Below the pieces are notes generated by a model. That model had not been told where the DNA came from. It saw nothing but the letters and a program-made list of their open reading frames with translations, and made no database searches. The position numbers and the translations under genes were made by a program. This document shows, piece after piece, positions 1-5,963 of a stretch of DNA of 5,967 nucleotides; the first letter of the stretch is position 1; every line of letters starts with the position of its first letter. Source of the stretch: Candidatus Solibacter sp. (GTDB taxonomy: Bacteria; Acidobacteriota; Terriglobia; Bryobacterales; Bryobacteraceae); assembly GCA_017883355.1 (NCBI GenBank), contig JADGNS010000344.1, forward strand, positions 1-5,967, written 5' to 3'.

Positions 1-1284
1 AAGCTGGATCCGCATTCGGTGTTCTTCGACCCGGAGCAGTTCCAGCAGCTCCAGCGCATGGAAAGCTCCACCTCCAAGGGTTTCGGCAGCGTGGTGTCGA
101 TTTTGCCCGGGCGCGTGATCGTACTGCAAACGCTTCCCGGGACACCCTCGCAGAAGGCGGGCCTTTCGCCGGGCGACGAGATTCTGGCGATCAACGGCTA
201 CATCATCGGGCAACTCGATACCGATCAGCTTCCGCAACTCCTGGAACAATCGCGCCAGCGGCAGGCGCAGCTCGATGTGCGGCGTCCCGGCGTGCCCAGC
301 CTGATGCACTTCACTCTGACGCCGGAGGAAATGCAATCGCCGAGCGTGGATCGTGCCTTCTTCATTGGCGCCGGCATCGGGTACATCCGCGTCAACAGCT
401 TCGATGAGAAGACGGCGCAGGAGGTGAAAGCGGCTATCGAAAAACTGGGAGGCGACCGGCTCGCCGGGCTGGTGATCGACCTGCGCAACAACCCCGGCGG
501 CGTGCTGGGGGCGGCGGTGCAGATGGCCTCGCTGTTCCTCCAACCGGGGATGAAGATCGTCACCGTGCGCGGCCGCCACGTGCCGGAGACCACCGAGACC
601 GTCCCTACCATCGCCGCGCCCTACGGCTTCAAGCTGGCGATTCTGGTGAATGAGAAATCGGCCAGCGCCTCGGAGATCGTTTCCGGCGCGTTGCAGGATC
701 ACGACCGCGCCACCGTCCTGGGTGTCCCGAGTTTCGGGAAAGGCCTGGTGCAGAGCGTCTACCCGCTGACGCAGGGCACTGGCCTCGCGCTCACCACGGC
801 GCTGTATTATACGCCCAGCGGGCGCTCCATCCAGAAGCCCCTGGACGCCACGCGTTTCGAGCTCGCCGCCACTACCGCGCACCCCAACAAGGAAAGCGAA
901 TTCCGCACCGACAAAGGGCGGCGTGTGACCGGCGGCGGCGGAATCCAACCGGACATCGTGGTGTATCCGCCCGCCACCAACCGCCTGCGCAACGTGCTGG
1001 ATGCCAGCGCCAGCTTCACCAACTATGCCACCGAATTCCTGCGCACGCACAAGATCGATGCGGAGTTCGAAATCACGGGGGAAATGCTCGATCGGTTCCG
1101 GGTTTTCCTCTCGGACCGGGAGATCCGGCCCGGCCTCGGCGAGTGGCTGGCGGAGCGCGAGTTCGTGTCCAACCGGCTGAAGACGGAAATCTTCAATCAG
1201 GCTTTCGGTGTGGAGAAGGGCGATGAGGTGGAGGCGGAGCGCGACCCGGTGATCCTCAAGGCGCTGGAAGTCATCGCGTCTTAG
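1..1284 (+). CDS. S41 family C-terminal processing peptidase, 5'-truncated by the window edge
   Basis: This is a serine endopeptidase of the CtpA/Prc/tail-specific protease family, which acts in the periplasm or at the membrane and cleaves proteins near their C-termini. The frame is open from base 1 and begins with the conserved LDPHS motif, so the GTG at 19 is internal and the true start is upstream. Numbering codons from base 1, a PDZ domain spans about residues 27-106. It is followed by the S41 core: GYIRVNSF near 127-134 and DLRNNPGG near 160-167. The catalytic Ser is S222 in SASASEI and the general-base Lys is K247 in FGKG. They are 25 residues apart, as in Prc and CtpB, and Q251 sits at the CtpB triad Gln position. 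The core ends at GGGGIQPDIVVYP, after which about 105 residues form a charged, probably helical C-terminal extension. The N-terminal signal/anchor region is not visible. The protein ends at TAG 1282-1284 and converges on the minus-strand operon. The family call is firm; the substrate is unknown. Confidence 0.96.
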   Translation, partial: KLDPHSVFFDPEQFQQLQRMESSTSKGFGSVVSILPGRVIVLQTLPGTPSQKAGLSPGDEILAINGYIIGQLDTDQLPQLLEQSRQRQAQLDVRRPGVPSLMHFTLTPEEMQSPSVDRAFFIGAGIGYIRVNSFDEKTAQEVKAAIEKLGGDRLAGLVIDLRNNPGGVLGAAVQMASLFLQPGMKIVTVRGRHVPETTETVPTIAAPYGFKLAILVNEKSASASEIVSGALQDHDRATVLGVPSFGKGLVQSVYPLTQGTGLALTTALYYTPSGRSIQKPLDATRFELAATTAHPNKESEFRTDKGRRVTGGGGIQPDIVVYPPATNRLRNVLDASASFTNYATEFLRTHKIDAEFEITGEMLDRFRVFLSDREIRPGLGEWLAEREFVSNRLKTEIFNQAFGVEKGDEVEAERDPVILKALEVIAS

Positions 1285-1303
1285 ACGGCGCGTCGATCGC
1301 GAT
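1285..1303. other. Convergent intergenic gap ending in a 10-bp palindrome
   Basis: Only 19 bp separate the stop of the S41 peptidase gene from the stop of the minus-strand operon. A perfect 10-bp palindrome, GATCGCGATC, lies at 1295-1304 and overlaps the operon's last stop codon. There is no loop and no T-tract on either strand, so it is not a typical intrinsic terminator. The two convergent transcripts must either end by another mechanism or overlap. Confidence 0.5.
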
Positions 1304-1474
1304 CTAACTGCTGTCCTTTGTCCGTGTGTTTTTGACGCCCGTCACAATCCCGAGACCCGCCAGCACGACGGCCCCGACGACTATCCAGTGAGCGGGCATA
1401 TGCATCAGCGTGGCGCCGTATGTCAGCCCGCCGATTACGATCAGATACCCAATTACGTAAAGTCCGAATGACAT
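1304..1474 (-). CDS. Small two-helix membrane protein, function unknown (56 aa)
   Basis: A 56-residue protein made of two hydrophobic segments, roughly residues 4-24 and 29-47. They are joined by a short turn (HMPAH) and followed by a polar, basic C-terminal tail (KNTRTKD). It is most likely an inner-membrane hairpin. I do not recognise a named family, although small proteins of this appearance are common in acidobacterial genomes. The frame is open further upstream to 1519, but the ATG at 1474 is preferred. It has a strong purine-rich Shine-Dalgarno sequence 5-7 bases upstream, and the longer version would add a charged segment read out of the previous gene's end. It lies 13 bp after the PLC-like gene and is the last gene of the operon. 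A two-helix protein could also be a holin-like or toxin-type peptide, but nothing supports that specifically. Confidence 0.8.
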   Translation of the reverse strand: MSFGLYVIGYLIVIGGLTYGATLMHMPAHWIVVGAVVLAGLGIVTGVKNTRTKDSS

Positions 1475-1479
1475 AGTGA

Positions 1480-1489
1480 TTTCCTCTCT
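1480..1489 (-). promoter_or_regulatory. Shine-Dalgarno of the 56-aa membrane gene, overlapping the upstream stop codon
   Basis: On the minus strand AGAGAGGAAA lies just before the ATG at 1474. Its first bases are shared with the TAG stop codon (1490-1488) of the PLC-like gene. The overlap fixes the start of the small protein at 1474 and suggests that ribosomes finishing the PLC-like protein re-initiate here. Confidence 0.8.
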
Positions 1490-2804
1490 ATTTGGCAACC
1501 GTCGCGCTGACCACGGCAAGCCCTTTAGGATCCGCCGCCGTAATGTCCAGGTTTACGGCCTTCAGGTGACTGAGTTCGTCCTGCAGCCTTACCCAGTCGC
1601 TTGGGTTGTTCTTGGTCGCGATCGGAAGGCTAAGGTCCTGGTAGAAAGCGAGAATATCGCTCCGCATGTCTTGCGGCAGATCCACGTAGTGACCGTCCAA
1701 CTTGTGCAGCAGTTTCGCGTACGCGTCGTCAGTCAGCTTGTATTTGCCTGCCTTTGTGACTTCTCCGACGTCGATATTGTCGTTGGGCAGGATAAGCCGG
1801 CCGCGACCCACCTCGGCCAGAAACTCGCGATAGCGGTCGATCGATGCATTGAAGCCCACCATGTATAGCTTTTCGGTCTCCGGCGTCAGTTTCTCAAACG
1901 CCAGCGCCTTGAATGGGCCGATTCTGGGCACAATGCGGAAGAAAGTCGCGAGGATTCTCGACCGGATGCCCGGCCGCTGATAGGTGGTGCCCCAGTTCTT
2001 TTCATAGCTGGAGCGAGACAGATTATAGAGGAATTTCTTACGGGTCATGCCGGGGACTTCCTTGCTGATCTCCGGACCCTTGAGTTGCCATGCGACTTTA
2101 GTCAGGGCCGGAAGGATGGACCCGACCGCCCGCCGGTACGATCCGATGGCGAGATCGATGCTCAGGAAGACATCTCCGATCTTCATTCCGTAGGTGTCCT
2201 GAAAGGCCCGCTCCAGCACGGGTTTGGCGACTTGAAAACCGATAAATTCTTTGTAGGCCGCCGAAGCGTAACGGCTCTTGGCGGACTGAAACACATCGAA
2301 TCCGAATTCTGTCTTGCTATGCGAGAAGGGGTCGTCCGCAAACGTTATAAAATTGCCAAATTTCACGCGAAGCTTCGGATAGAGCAGCGGCACCGAAGGG
2401 TTCGTGGCCATGCGGTGGCCATTGTTGTCGGCCGCGAAATGCGCCAGGGCGCCCAGGGAGAAAGCGTACTCATCGAGATCCTGAGACTCGCGAATCATGT
2501 TGCCGATGAAGTCGCCACTCCGCACGTAATGCGTAAGATCGCTGAAGAACTTGCTGCCGAACGGATAATATCCCAGATCCTGGATGATGCACCCTCCGTA
2601 GGCGTAGGCGTGCGCCGCCAACAAATCGTCCGGCGTGGCAGCCGGGAAGCGTTTCAGGAGCAGCGGCTTAATCGCGCTGTCCCACGTGGAATCGATAATC
2701 GCCTCGTGCGTCAGCACCGAGTAGGAATAGGCGTTTGGACAGGAGCATAGAACCAACACACCAAAGGCGGCCGAAGCGAGACGAGATTTATGTTGAGTCG
2801 TCAT
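1488..2804 (-). CDS. Secreted zinc-dependent phospholipase C-like protein (438 aa)
   Basis: This is probably a metal-dependent hydrolase of the zinc-dependent phospholipase C / S1-P1 nuclease-like fold (Pfam Zn_dep_PLPC), which cleaves phosphodiester bonds of phospholipids at a tri-zinc site. Residues 1-26 form a signal peptide with likely cleavage near AYS|YS; an LCSC sequence at 19-22 is a poor lipobox. Candidate metal ligands appear in family order: H33 (THEAI), D76 (QDLGYYP), H92 (LTHYV), H122 and D126 (AHFAAD), H130 (NGH), then an HxxxE pair H162/E166 (SHSKTE). This matches B. cereus PLC (H14, D55, H69, H118, D122, H128, H142, E146) except for shifted H130 spacing and a longer insert before H162. 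About 270 residues follow that I cannot assign, so the protein is much longer than the roughly 245-residue mature B. cereus enzyme. The ATG at 2804 is chosen over an open frame reaching 2936 because it places a signal peptide first and overlaps the previous stop codon as ATGA. The substrate is unknown. Confidence 0.88.
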   Translation of the reverse strand: MTTQHKSRLASAAFGVLVLCSCPNAYSYSVLTHEAIIDSTWDSAIKPLLLKRFPAATPDDLLAAHAYAYGGCIIQDLGYYPFGSKFFSDLTHYVRSGDFIGNMIRESQDLDEYAFSLGALAHFAADNNGHRMATNPSVPLLYPKLRVKFGNFITFADDPFSHSKTEFGFDVFQSAKSRYASAAYKEFIGFQVAKPVLERAFQDTYGMKIGDVFLSIDLAIGSYRRAVGSILPALTKVAWQLKGPEISKEVPGMTRKKFLYNLSRSSYEKNWGTTYQRPGIRSRILATFFRIVPRIGPFKALAFEKLTPETEKLYMVGFNASIDRYREFLAEVGRGRLILPNDNIDVGEVTKAGKYKLTDDAYAKLLHKLDGHYVDLPQDMRSDILAFYQDLSLPIATKNNPSDWVRLQDELSHLKAVNLDITAADPKGLAVVSATVAK

Positions 2805-3412
2805 TTTCTGCGCAGCACCTTTCTCTTGATATCGGGCCAAAACTCTTTTCCCATATTGCCGATCAGGTCGAACCCGAGCGTTGCCGAACCCTGGATAAAC
2901 CCGAGGCGCGCCGTATTGAGCCGGTCCGGGTACCACATGTTGGAAAGAACCGCCGAGCCGTAGTCGGCGCCAAGGCGCCAGGTGGACAGCGTTTCCCCGC
3001 CGCTATCGGTGCGCGTGAGGATGGTTCCGCGGAGCGCGTGCCCAGACCGGCGCCAGAACCCTGTGCCGGTAGATCGAAAGTATCGCGGATCCTGGTGCAG
3101 CGTCGAGTCCAGACCGAAAGCCAGCGCGCCGTGGATTCCAGACCAGGCCACCATGGATGCGACGCGTTTGCCGTAGGCTGCGCCGCCCTGTTTCCACTCC
3201 AGGGGCGCGCGGGCTTCCTGCAGGATTGCGGCGTATGCGGCGAGTCCCAGAATCGACGACGGCGCATACGTGCTCTTGGCGTGATAGTGCAATTTGCCAA
3301 GTACACCGAGCGGCTCGTCGGATTGACCGAACCCTATAACCGGAATCGCCGCCGATACGGCGAGGATCAATGCGTATTGTGCCAACCTCCGTACCATCTG
3401 TATATTCTTCAC
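2801..3412 (-). CDS. Secreted or envelope protein of unknown function, 'DPRYF/EFWPD' type (203 aa)
   Basis: I do not recognise a named function. Residues 1-30 form a signal peptide (basic start, hydrophobic stretch to IPVIGFGQ). The mature part is rich in Gly, Ala and aromatics and carries distinctive motifs: W73, YGKR at 80-83, DPRYF at 108-112, a TRTDSGG stretch at 133-139, WYPD at 160-163 and EFWPDIKRK at 190-198. I recall similar proteins as conserved hypotheticals in Acidobacteriota. The alternation of small residues and aromatics would fit an outer-membrane or membrane-embedded protein, which is inference only. The start is GTG 3412, supported by GGAG five bases upstream; an ATG five codons later (3397) is a weaker alternative. 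The gene's TGA overlaps the ATG of the PLC-like gene as ATGA, so the two are probably made in a fixed ratio. It follows the OmpA gene after a 55-bp gap containing a stem-loop. Confidence 0.85.
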   Translation of the reverse strand: MKNIQMVRRLAQYALILAVSAAIPVIGFGQSDEPLGVLGKLHYHAKSTYAPSSILGLAAYAAILQEARAPLEWKQGGAAYGKRVASMVAWSGIHGALAFGLDSTLHQDPRYFRSTGTGFWRRSGHALRGTILTRTDSGGETLSTWRLGADYGSAVLSNMWYPDRLNTARLGFIQGSATLGFDLIGNMGKEFWPDIKRKVLRRK

Positions 3413-3417
3413 AACAT

Positions 3418-3421
3418 CTCC
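3418..3421 (-). promoter_or_regulatory. Shine-Dalgarno of the 203-aa gene (GTG start)
   Basis: GGAG on the minus strand is followed by five bases (ATGTT) and then GTG at 3412. It decides for the GTG start over the ATG at 3397. The site lies just downstream of the stem-loop, so the hairpin does not occlude it directly. Confidence 0.6.
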
Positions 3422-3428
3422 GATTTAA

Positions 3429-3454
3429 GTGCAGGACCGTTGCCGGTCCTGCAC
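3429..3454 (-). terminator. Perfect 11-bp stem-loop between the OmpA and 203-aa genes; possible attenuator
   Basis: The arms at 3429-3439 (GTGCAGGACCG) and 3444-3454 (CGGTCCTGCAC) are exact reverse complements with a 4-base loop, giving a GC-rich hairpin. It starts 13 bases after the OmpA stop codon. On the minus strand the bases that follow are TTAAAT rather than a run of T, so it is not a canonical intrinsic terminator. It could act as a partial terminator, or protect the 3' end of the upstream SYLF-OmpA message against exonucleases. It sits in the only real gap of the operon. The structure is certain from the sequence; the function is inferred. Confidence 0.5.
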
Positions 3455-3467
3455 ATTTGGGGAAGCG

Positions 3468-5201
3468 TCACCTGATAGTGACTACTTTGCCGATCTCCGT
3501 GCCGATCACTTCGCCGGAGATCACGATTTCCACCCGCCGATTCGTCTGGCGGCCCTCCGCTGTGTCATTGGTAGCCACCGGCTGAGTCTTGCCGAAGCCC
3601 TTAGACGTGACCGAGTTCACCGGCATGCCCTGCTGCATCAGGTAATCGCGGACGGCCGCGCCGCGGTGTTCGGAAAGCTGCTGATTATAGTCGTCGCCGC
3701 CGACGCTGTCCGTGTGGCCTTCTACATCCAGTCTGAGACCCGGATGCGCGGAGACGATGCCGGCGACCTTCGCCAGTTTCTCGCGCGCTACCGGCCGTAA
3801 CGTGAACTTGGCAGTGTCGAAGAGGACGTCCGACATGTTCACGATCAAACCGCGCGCGGTATCGCGGGTCTGAAGGATGACGTTGAATTGCTTCAGGAGT
3901 TGCACTCGCAATTCCACCTTGTCGGCCTCTAACTGCGCCCTCTGTTTGGCTGCGTTGTCGAGATCGGCCGCGCTGGCCGCTCTTTGCGCGTCGTTCTCGC
4001 GCTTCAAGCGTTCGGCCTCGGCTCCCGCGGCAGCTATCCTGGAGTCGCTGTCGAGTTTCAGGCGGTCGGCCTCGGATTTGGCGGCCGTGGCGCGCGCCTC
4101 GTTTTCCAGCCTCAGGCGATCGGCGTCGCTGGCGGCGGACGCCATGCGAGCATCGTTTTCCCGCTTCAAGCGGTCGGCTTCCGCCGCGGCGGCCGTTGCC
4201 TGCGCGTTCTTCTCCGCGGTCATGCGCTCGGCTTCCGCCTGCGCCTTGATGCGCGCGGCTTCGGCTTCGCGGGTGACGCGATCCGTCTCCGACTGGGCGG
4301 CTGCCCGTCCGCTCACGGCGCGTGTTTCGCGATCCACCAACCCCTGGTGCTCGGCGGCCACGACGTCCGCCTCCTGGCGTTTGACGGCGATTGCCCGCGA
4401 GTCCTCCGCGGTCTGCACGGCTTCCCGGGCCGTCATGGCTACAGGCTTCCGGCCTGCGTTGCGTTTCTGGTAGGCTTCGGACTCGGCCAGACTCTTCTCA
4501 GCCTTCTGAAAGGTCTCGGTGGCAAAGCGGTCCGCGCCCATGGCGCGCGCGATCTGCACGGCATTGCGGGCTTCGTAGAGTTCCAGCGGCAGTTTCCGAT
4601 CGGGCTTCAGAGCCAGCGGGTTCGCCAGACGCTGATATTGGCCGCGCTGCAGCAGTTCGTACTTGGCGTCGATCTCCTCGGTCTTGCCCACGGTATCCTT
4701 GCGCACCACGTTTTCCATCACAATGAGGTCGCTGGGCTGCGAGACCGCGAAGTAAGGTTCGGCGGTGACCACCAACCCGAACACCTGTAACTCGGTAGTT
4801 ACGTTCAACTTGCTCTTGGTTCCATTGAGCAGGACCTCACCCAGGTTGGCCGTGCGGCCCTCGGGCGTGACGGCCCACAACACATAAGTAAGGTATTCGG
4901 CTCCGTTCTTTGTCGCCCCCTGGAGGCCATCGAATTCCACTTCGATCTCGATGCGCCCCTGTTTGCTCTCGACTTTGGCCTCGCCACGAGCGCCTGGAAG
5001 GAGATCGGTTCCGCGGAAGTCGATCTTCGTCGCACCGCTGCGGTGCTGGTAGCTGATCGCCTTCGCCGTTCGTGCGGTCACGGAGATGCGATAAATGGGT
5101 GGCGCTCCAGCGGCCATCCTGGCCGCATTCTCGTCCTGCTTCTGCGGCCCCTGGGCCGATACAACTCCGCATACTATAAGGCATGCACCGATAAGTTTCA
5201 T
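3468..5201 (-). CDS. OmpA-family peptidoglycan-binding protein with coiled-coil repeat (577 aa)
   Basis: An envelope protein that probably tethers the outer membrane, or a periplasmic assembly, to peptidoglycan. Residues 1-17 form a signal peptide (cleavage near VSA|Q). Residues about 36-165 form a beta-rich domain with YVLWAVTPEGR and VTAEPYFAV, seen in other acidobacterial OmpA-like proteins as I recall. Residues about 205-285 resemble DUF4398: helical, Ala-rich, with EARNAVQIARAMGAD. Residues 322-411 are five 18-residue coiled-coil repeats. The OmpA C-terminal domain runs from about 455 to 562 with the signature GHTDS, LSEHR and GRQTNRRVEI. D498 and R513 match the diaminopimelate-binding Asp/Arg pair of A. 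baumannii OmpA (15 residues apart), so peptidoglycan binding should be intact. There is no N-terminal eight-stranded porin barrel. The ATG at 5201 has a strong AAGGAG. It lies 8 bp after the SYLF gene, with which it is surely cotranscribed. Confidence 0.95.
   Translation of the reverse strand: MKLIGACLIVCGVVSAQGPQKQDENAARMAAGAPPIYRISVTARTAKAISYQHRSGATKIDFRGTDLLPGARGEAKVESKQGRIEIEVEFDGLQGATKNGAEYLTYVLWAVTPEGRTANLGEVLLNGTKSKLNVTTELQVFGLVVTAEPYFAVSQPSDLIVMENVVRKDTVGKTEEIDAKYELLQRGQYQRLANPLALKPDRKLPLELYEARNAVQIARAMGADRFATETFQKAEKSLAESEAYQKRNAGRKPVAMTAREAVQTAEDSRAIAVKRQEADVVAAEHQGLVDRETRAVSGRAAAQSETDRVTREAEAARIKAQAEAERMTAEKNAQATAAAAEADRLKRENDARMASAASDADRLRLENEARATAAKSEADRLKLDSDSRIAAAGAEAERLKRENDAQRAASAADLDNAAKQRAQLEADKVELRVQLLKQFNVILQTRDTARGLIVNMSDVLFDTAKFTLRPVAREKLAKVAGIVSAHPGLRLDVEGHTDSVGGDDYNQQLSEHRGAAVRDYLMQQGMPVNSVTSKGFGKTQPVATNDTAEGRQTNRRVEIVISGEVIGTEIGKVVTIR
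3969..4238 (-). repeat. Five tandem 54-bp (18-aa) coding repeats in the OmpA-family gene
   Basis: The repeat covers residues 322-411 of the OmpA-family protein in exact 18-residue register. The consensus is approximately AEADRLKRENDARxAxAA. Units begin at residues 322, 340, 358, 376 and 394. The most constant part is ADRLK followed by E/D-N-D/E-A. An 18-residue period equals five helical turns, which suits a long, charged helix or coiled coil spanning the periplasm. The units have diverged in DNA sequence, so they are an old in-frame duplication rather than a recent expansion. Less regular flanking helices extend the region on both sides (about 300-321 and 412-435). Confidence 0.93.
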
Positions 5202-5205
5202 TTGT

Positions 5206-5211
5206 CTCCTT
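5206..5211 (-). promoter_or_regulatory. Shine-Dalgarno of the OmpA-family gene, built into the SYLF stop codon
   Basis: On the minus strand the sequence reads TAAGGAGACAA and then ATG. TAA (5212-5210) stops the SYLF gene, and its AA is the start of the AAGGAG ribosome site of the OmpA gene, four bases from the ATG. This arrangement favours translational coupling of the two envelope proteins. Confidence 0.85.
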
Positions 5212-5929
5212 AGTTTTCTTTCTCGCCAGATTGGCGGCTCGCGCTAGTTGACATACTCGTGCGCTCTCGCGCCGAGTACTTGTTGAGTAAGGTAATGAGT
5301 CTTGCGGCCGCCTTGGGCGTACGCACGGGCGTGGTCACAATCTCCCGGTTCTTCAGCCGTCTGCCGTAGAGTTGGGCGTTATCGTCCAGATCTTGCCGTA
5401 ACGTGGCGCCTTCCAGAGCGAGACCGGCAAACAGTCCCTGGGATCGCGACCACGAGAGAATCTCGGCATGCATTTGAGCGTCGGTTTGAGCCGTCGCCGT
5501 GCGTCCCACGGGTCCGGCGGCAACCGAGCCTTCCGCGCCCAGAGTGAACTTGCTGGAGAGTAGTTTGTCGGCCCCCCGCTCATTCATCACGAGCATGATC
5601 AGGTCTGTCGTGGAGCCGCCGATCTGGAAGCCGACGCTGCCGCCCTCGATGCGGACCGTGCCCGGTGCCGACCAGCCAACGCCGACTTTGCTCCGGCAGG
5701 AAACGTATCCTTTTCCGTACTTTCCGCCAACCAGAAAAGCCGCGGTCTTCAGGCTTGGGACAATTACGATGCAGTGGGCGTTGGCCAGCATGTCTTGCGG
5801 AATGCCCTTGTCCGGCGCCGCCATGATCTCCGAGAACACCGCGGCGGCTTCGTTCAGCCGCTTTACAGAATCGTTGCCTTTGGCCAGCAGCGGCGCAATC
5901 GCCAGAGTAGCCACCAGAATCATTCGCAC
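5210..5929 (-). CDS. SYLF (Ysc84/DUF500) domain lipid-binding protein (239 aa)
   Basis: A secreted or periplasmic protein of the SYLF family, whose eukaryotic members (Ysc84, SH3YL1) bind phospholipids. Bacterial members are envelope proteins with poorly known roles. Residues 1-16 form a short signal peptide (ILVATLAIAPLLA). The SYLF region covers about residues 25-215. Visible markers are AHCIVIVPSLKTA (51-63), GGKYGKGY (68-75), GGSVGFQIGGSTTDLI (96-111), GPVGRTA (139-145) and the signature SRSQGLFAGLALEGATL (161-177), all in normal order. The last 20 residues are Ser/Thr-rich and look disordered. The length is typical. The start is GTG 5929, supported by GAAGAGG six bases upstream; ATG 5923, two codons later, is possible but would have a long spacing. 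It is the first visible gene of the operon and runs directly into the OmpA-family gene. Confidence 0.93.
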   Translation of the reverse strand: MRMILVATLAIAPLLAKGNDSVKRLNEAAAVFSEIMAAPDKGIPQDMLANAHCIVIVPSLKTAAFLVGGKYGKGYVSCRSKVGVGWSAPGTVRIEGGSVGFQIGGSTTDLIMLVMNERGADKLLSSKFTLGAEGSVAAGPVGRTATAQTDAQMHAEILSWSRSQGLFAGLALEGATLRQDLDDNAQLYGRRLKNREIVTTPVRTPKAAARLITLLNKYSARERTSMSTSASRQSGEKEN

Positions 5930-5935
5930 TCTTAA

Positions 5936-5942
5936 CCTCTTC
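5936..5942 (-). promoter_or_regulatory. Shine-Dalgarno of the SYLF gene (GTG start)
   Basis: GAAGAGG on the minus strand lies six bases before GTG 5929 and twelve before the alternative ATG 5923. The spacing favours the GTG start. Confidence 0.65.
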
Positions 5943-5947
5943 CATCG

Positions 5948-5963
5948 ACCCGGTGAACCCGGT
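5948..5963. repeat. Short direct repeat upstream of the operon's first visible gene
   Basis: The 7-mer ACCCGGT occurs twice, at 5948-5954 and 5957-5963, a spacing of 9 bp, immediately upstream of the SYLF ribosome site. Only 38 bases of leader are visible, and no -10 or -35 promoter elements can be recognised in them. The repeat may be a chance feature of GC-rich DNA, or half of a regulator site continuing beyond the window edge. Confidence 0.3.

Noticed and set aside
1..21. GTG at 19 as the start of the S41 peptidase.
   Set aside because: The codons before it encode LDPHS, a conserved part of the family's N-terminal region, so the gene continues upstream of the window.
1475..1519. Longer start for the 56-aa membrane protein at 1519.
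   Set aside because: The extra 15 residues are charged and are read out of the end of the PLC-like gene. A strong ribosome site precedes the ATG at 1474.
2739..2750. Lipoprotein signal (LCSC at residues 19-22) in the PLC-like protein.
   Set aside because: The position before each Cys does not fit the usual lipobox well (L before the first Cys, C at -2 of the second), and a normal type I cleavage site (AYS) follows. It is left as ambiguous rather than called.
2805..2936. N-terminal extension of the PLC-like protein by 44 residues to a start at 2936.
   Set aside because: It would bury the signal peptide and overlap the upstream gene by more than 130 bp. The internal ATG at 2804 gives a proper signal peptide and a classic ATGA overlap.
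2085..3475. Plus-strand open frames of 221 aa (2085-2750) and 246 aa (2735-3475).
   Set aside because: Both are antisense to well-supported genes with signal peptides and family motifs. The translated products are Arg/Val/Gly-rich without motifs and have no convincing ribosome site.
3969..4238. The regular 54-bp repeats as a possible CRISPR array or non-coding satellite.
   Set aside because: The units are contiguous without spacers, are diverged, and keep exact reading frame and amino-acid register inside the OmpA-family protein.
3877..4790. Two long plus-strand open frames opposite the OmpA-family gene (3877-4473 and 3984-4790).
   Set aside because: They lie entirely antisense to the coding repeats and helical region. 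Their protein sequences are low-complexity (Ala/Ser/Arg- or Gly/Arg-rich) mirror images of those repeats, and no domain is recognisable. High GC content explains the open frames.
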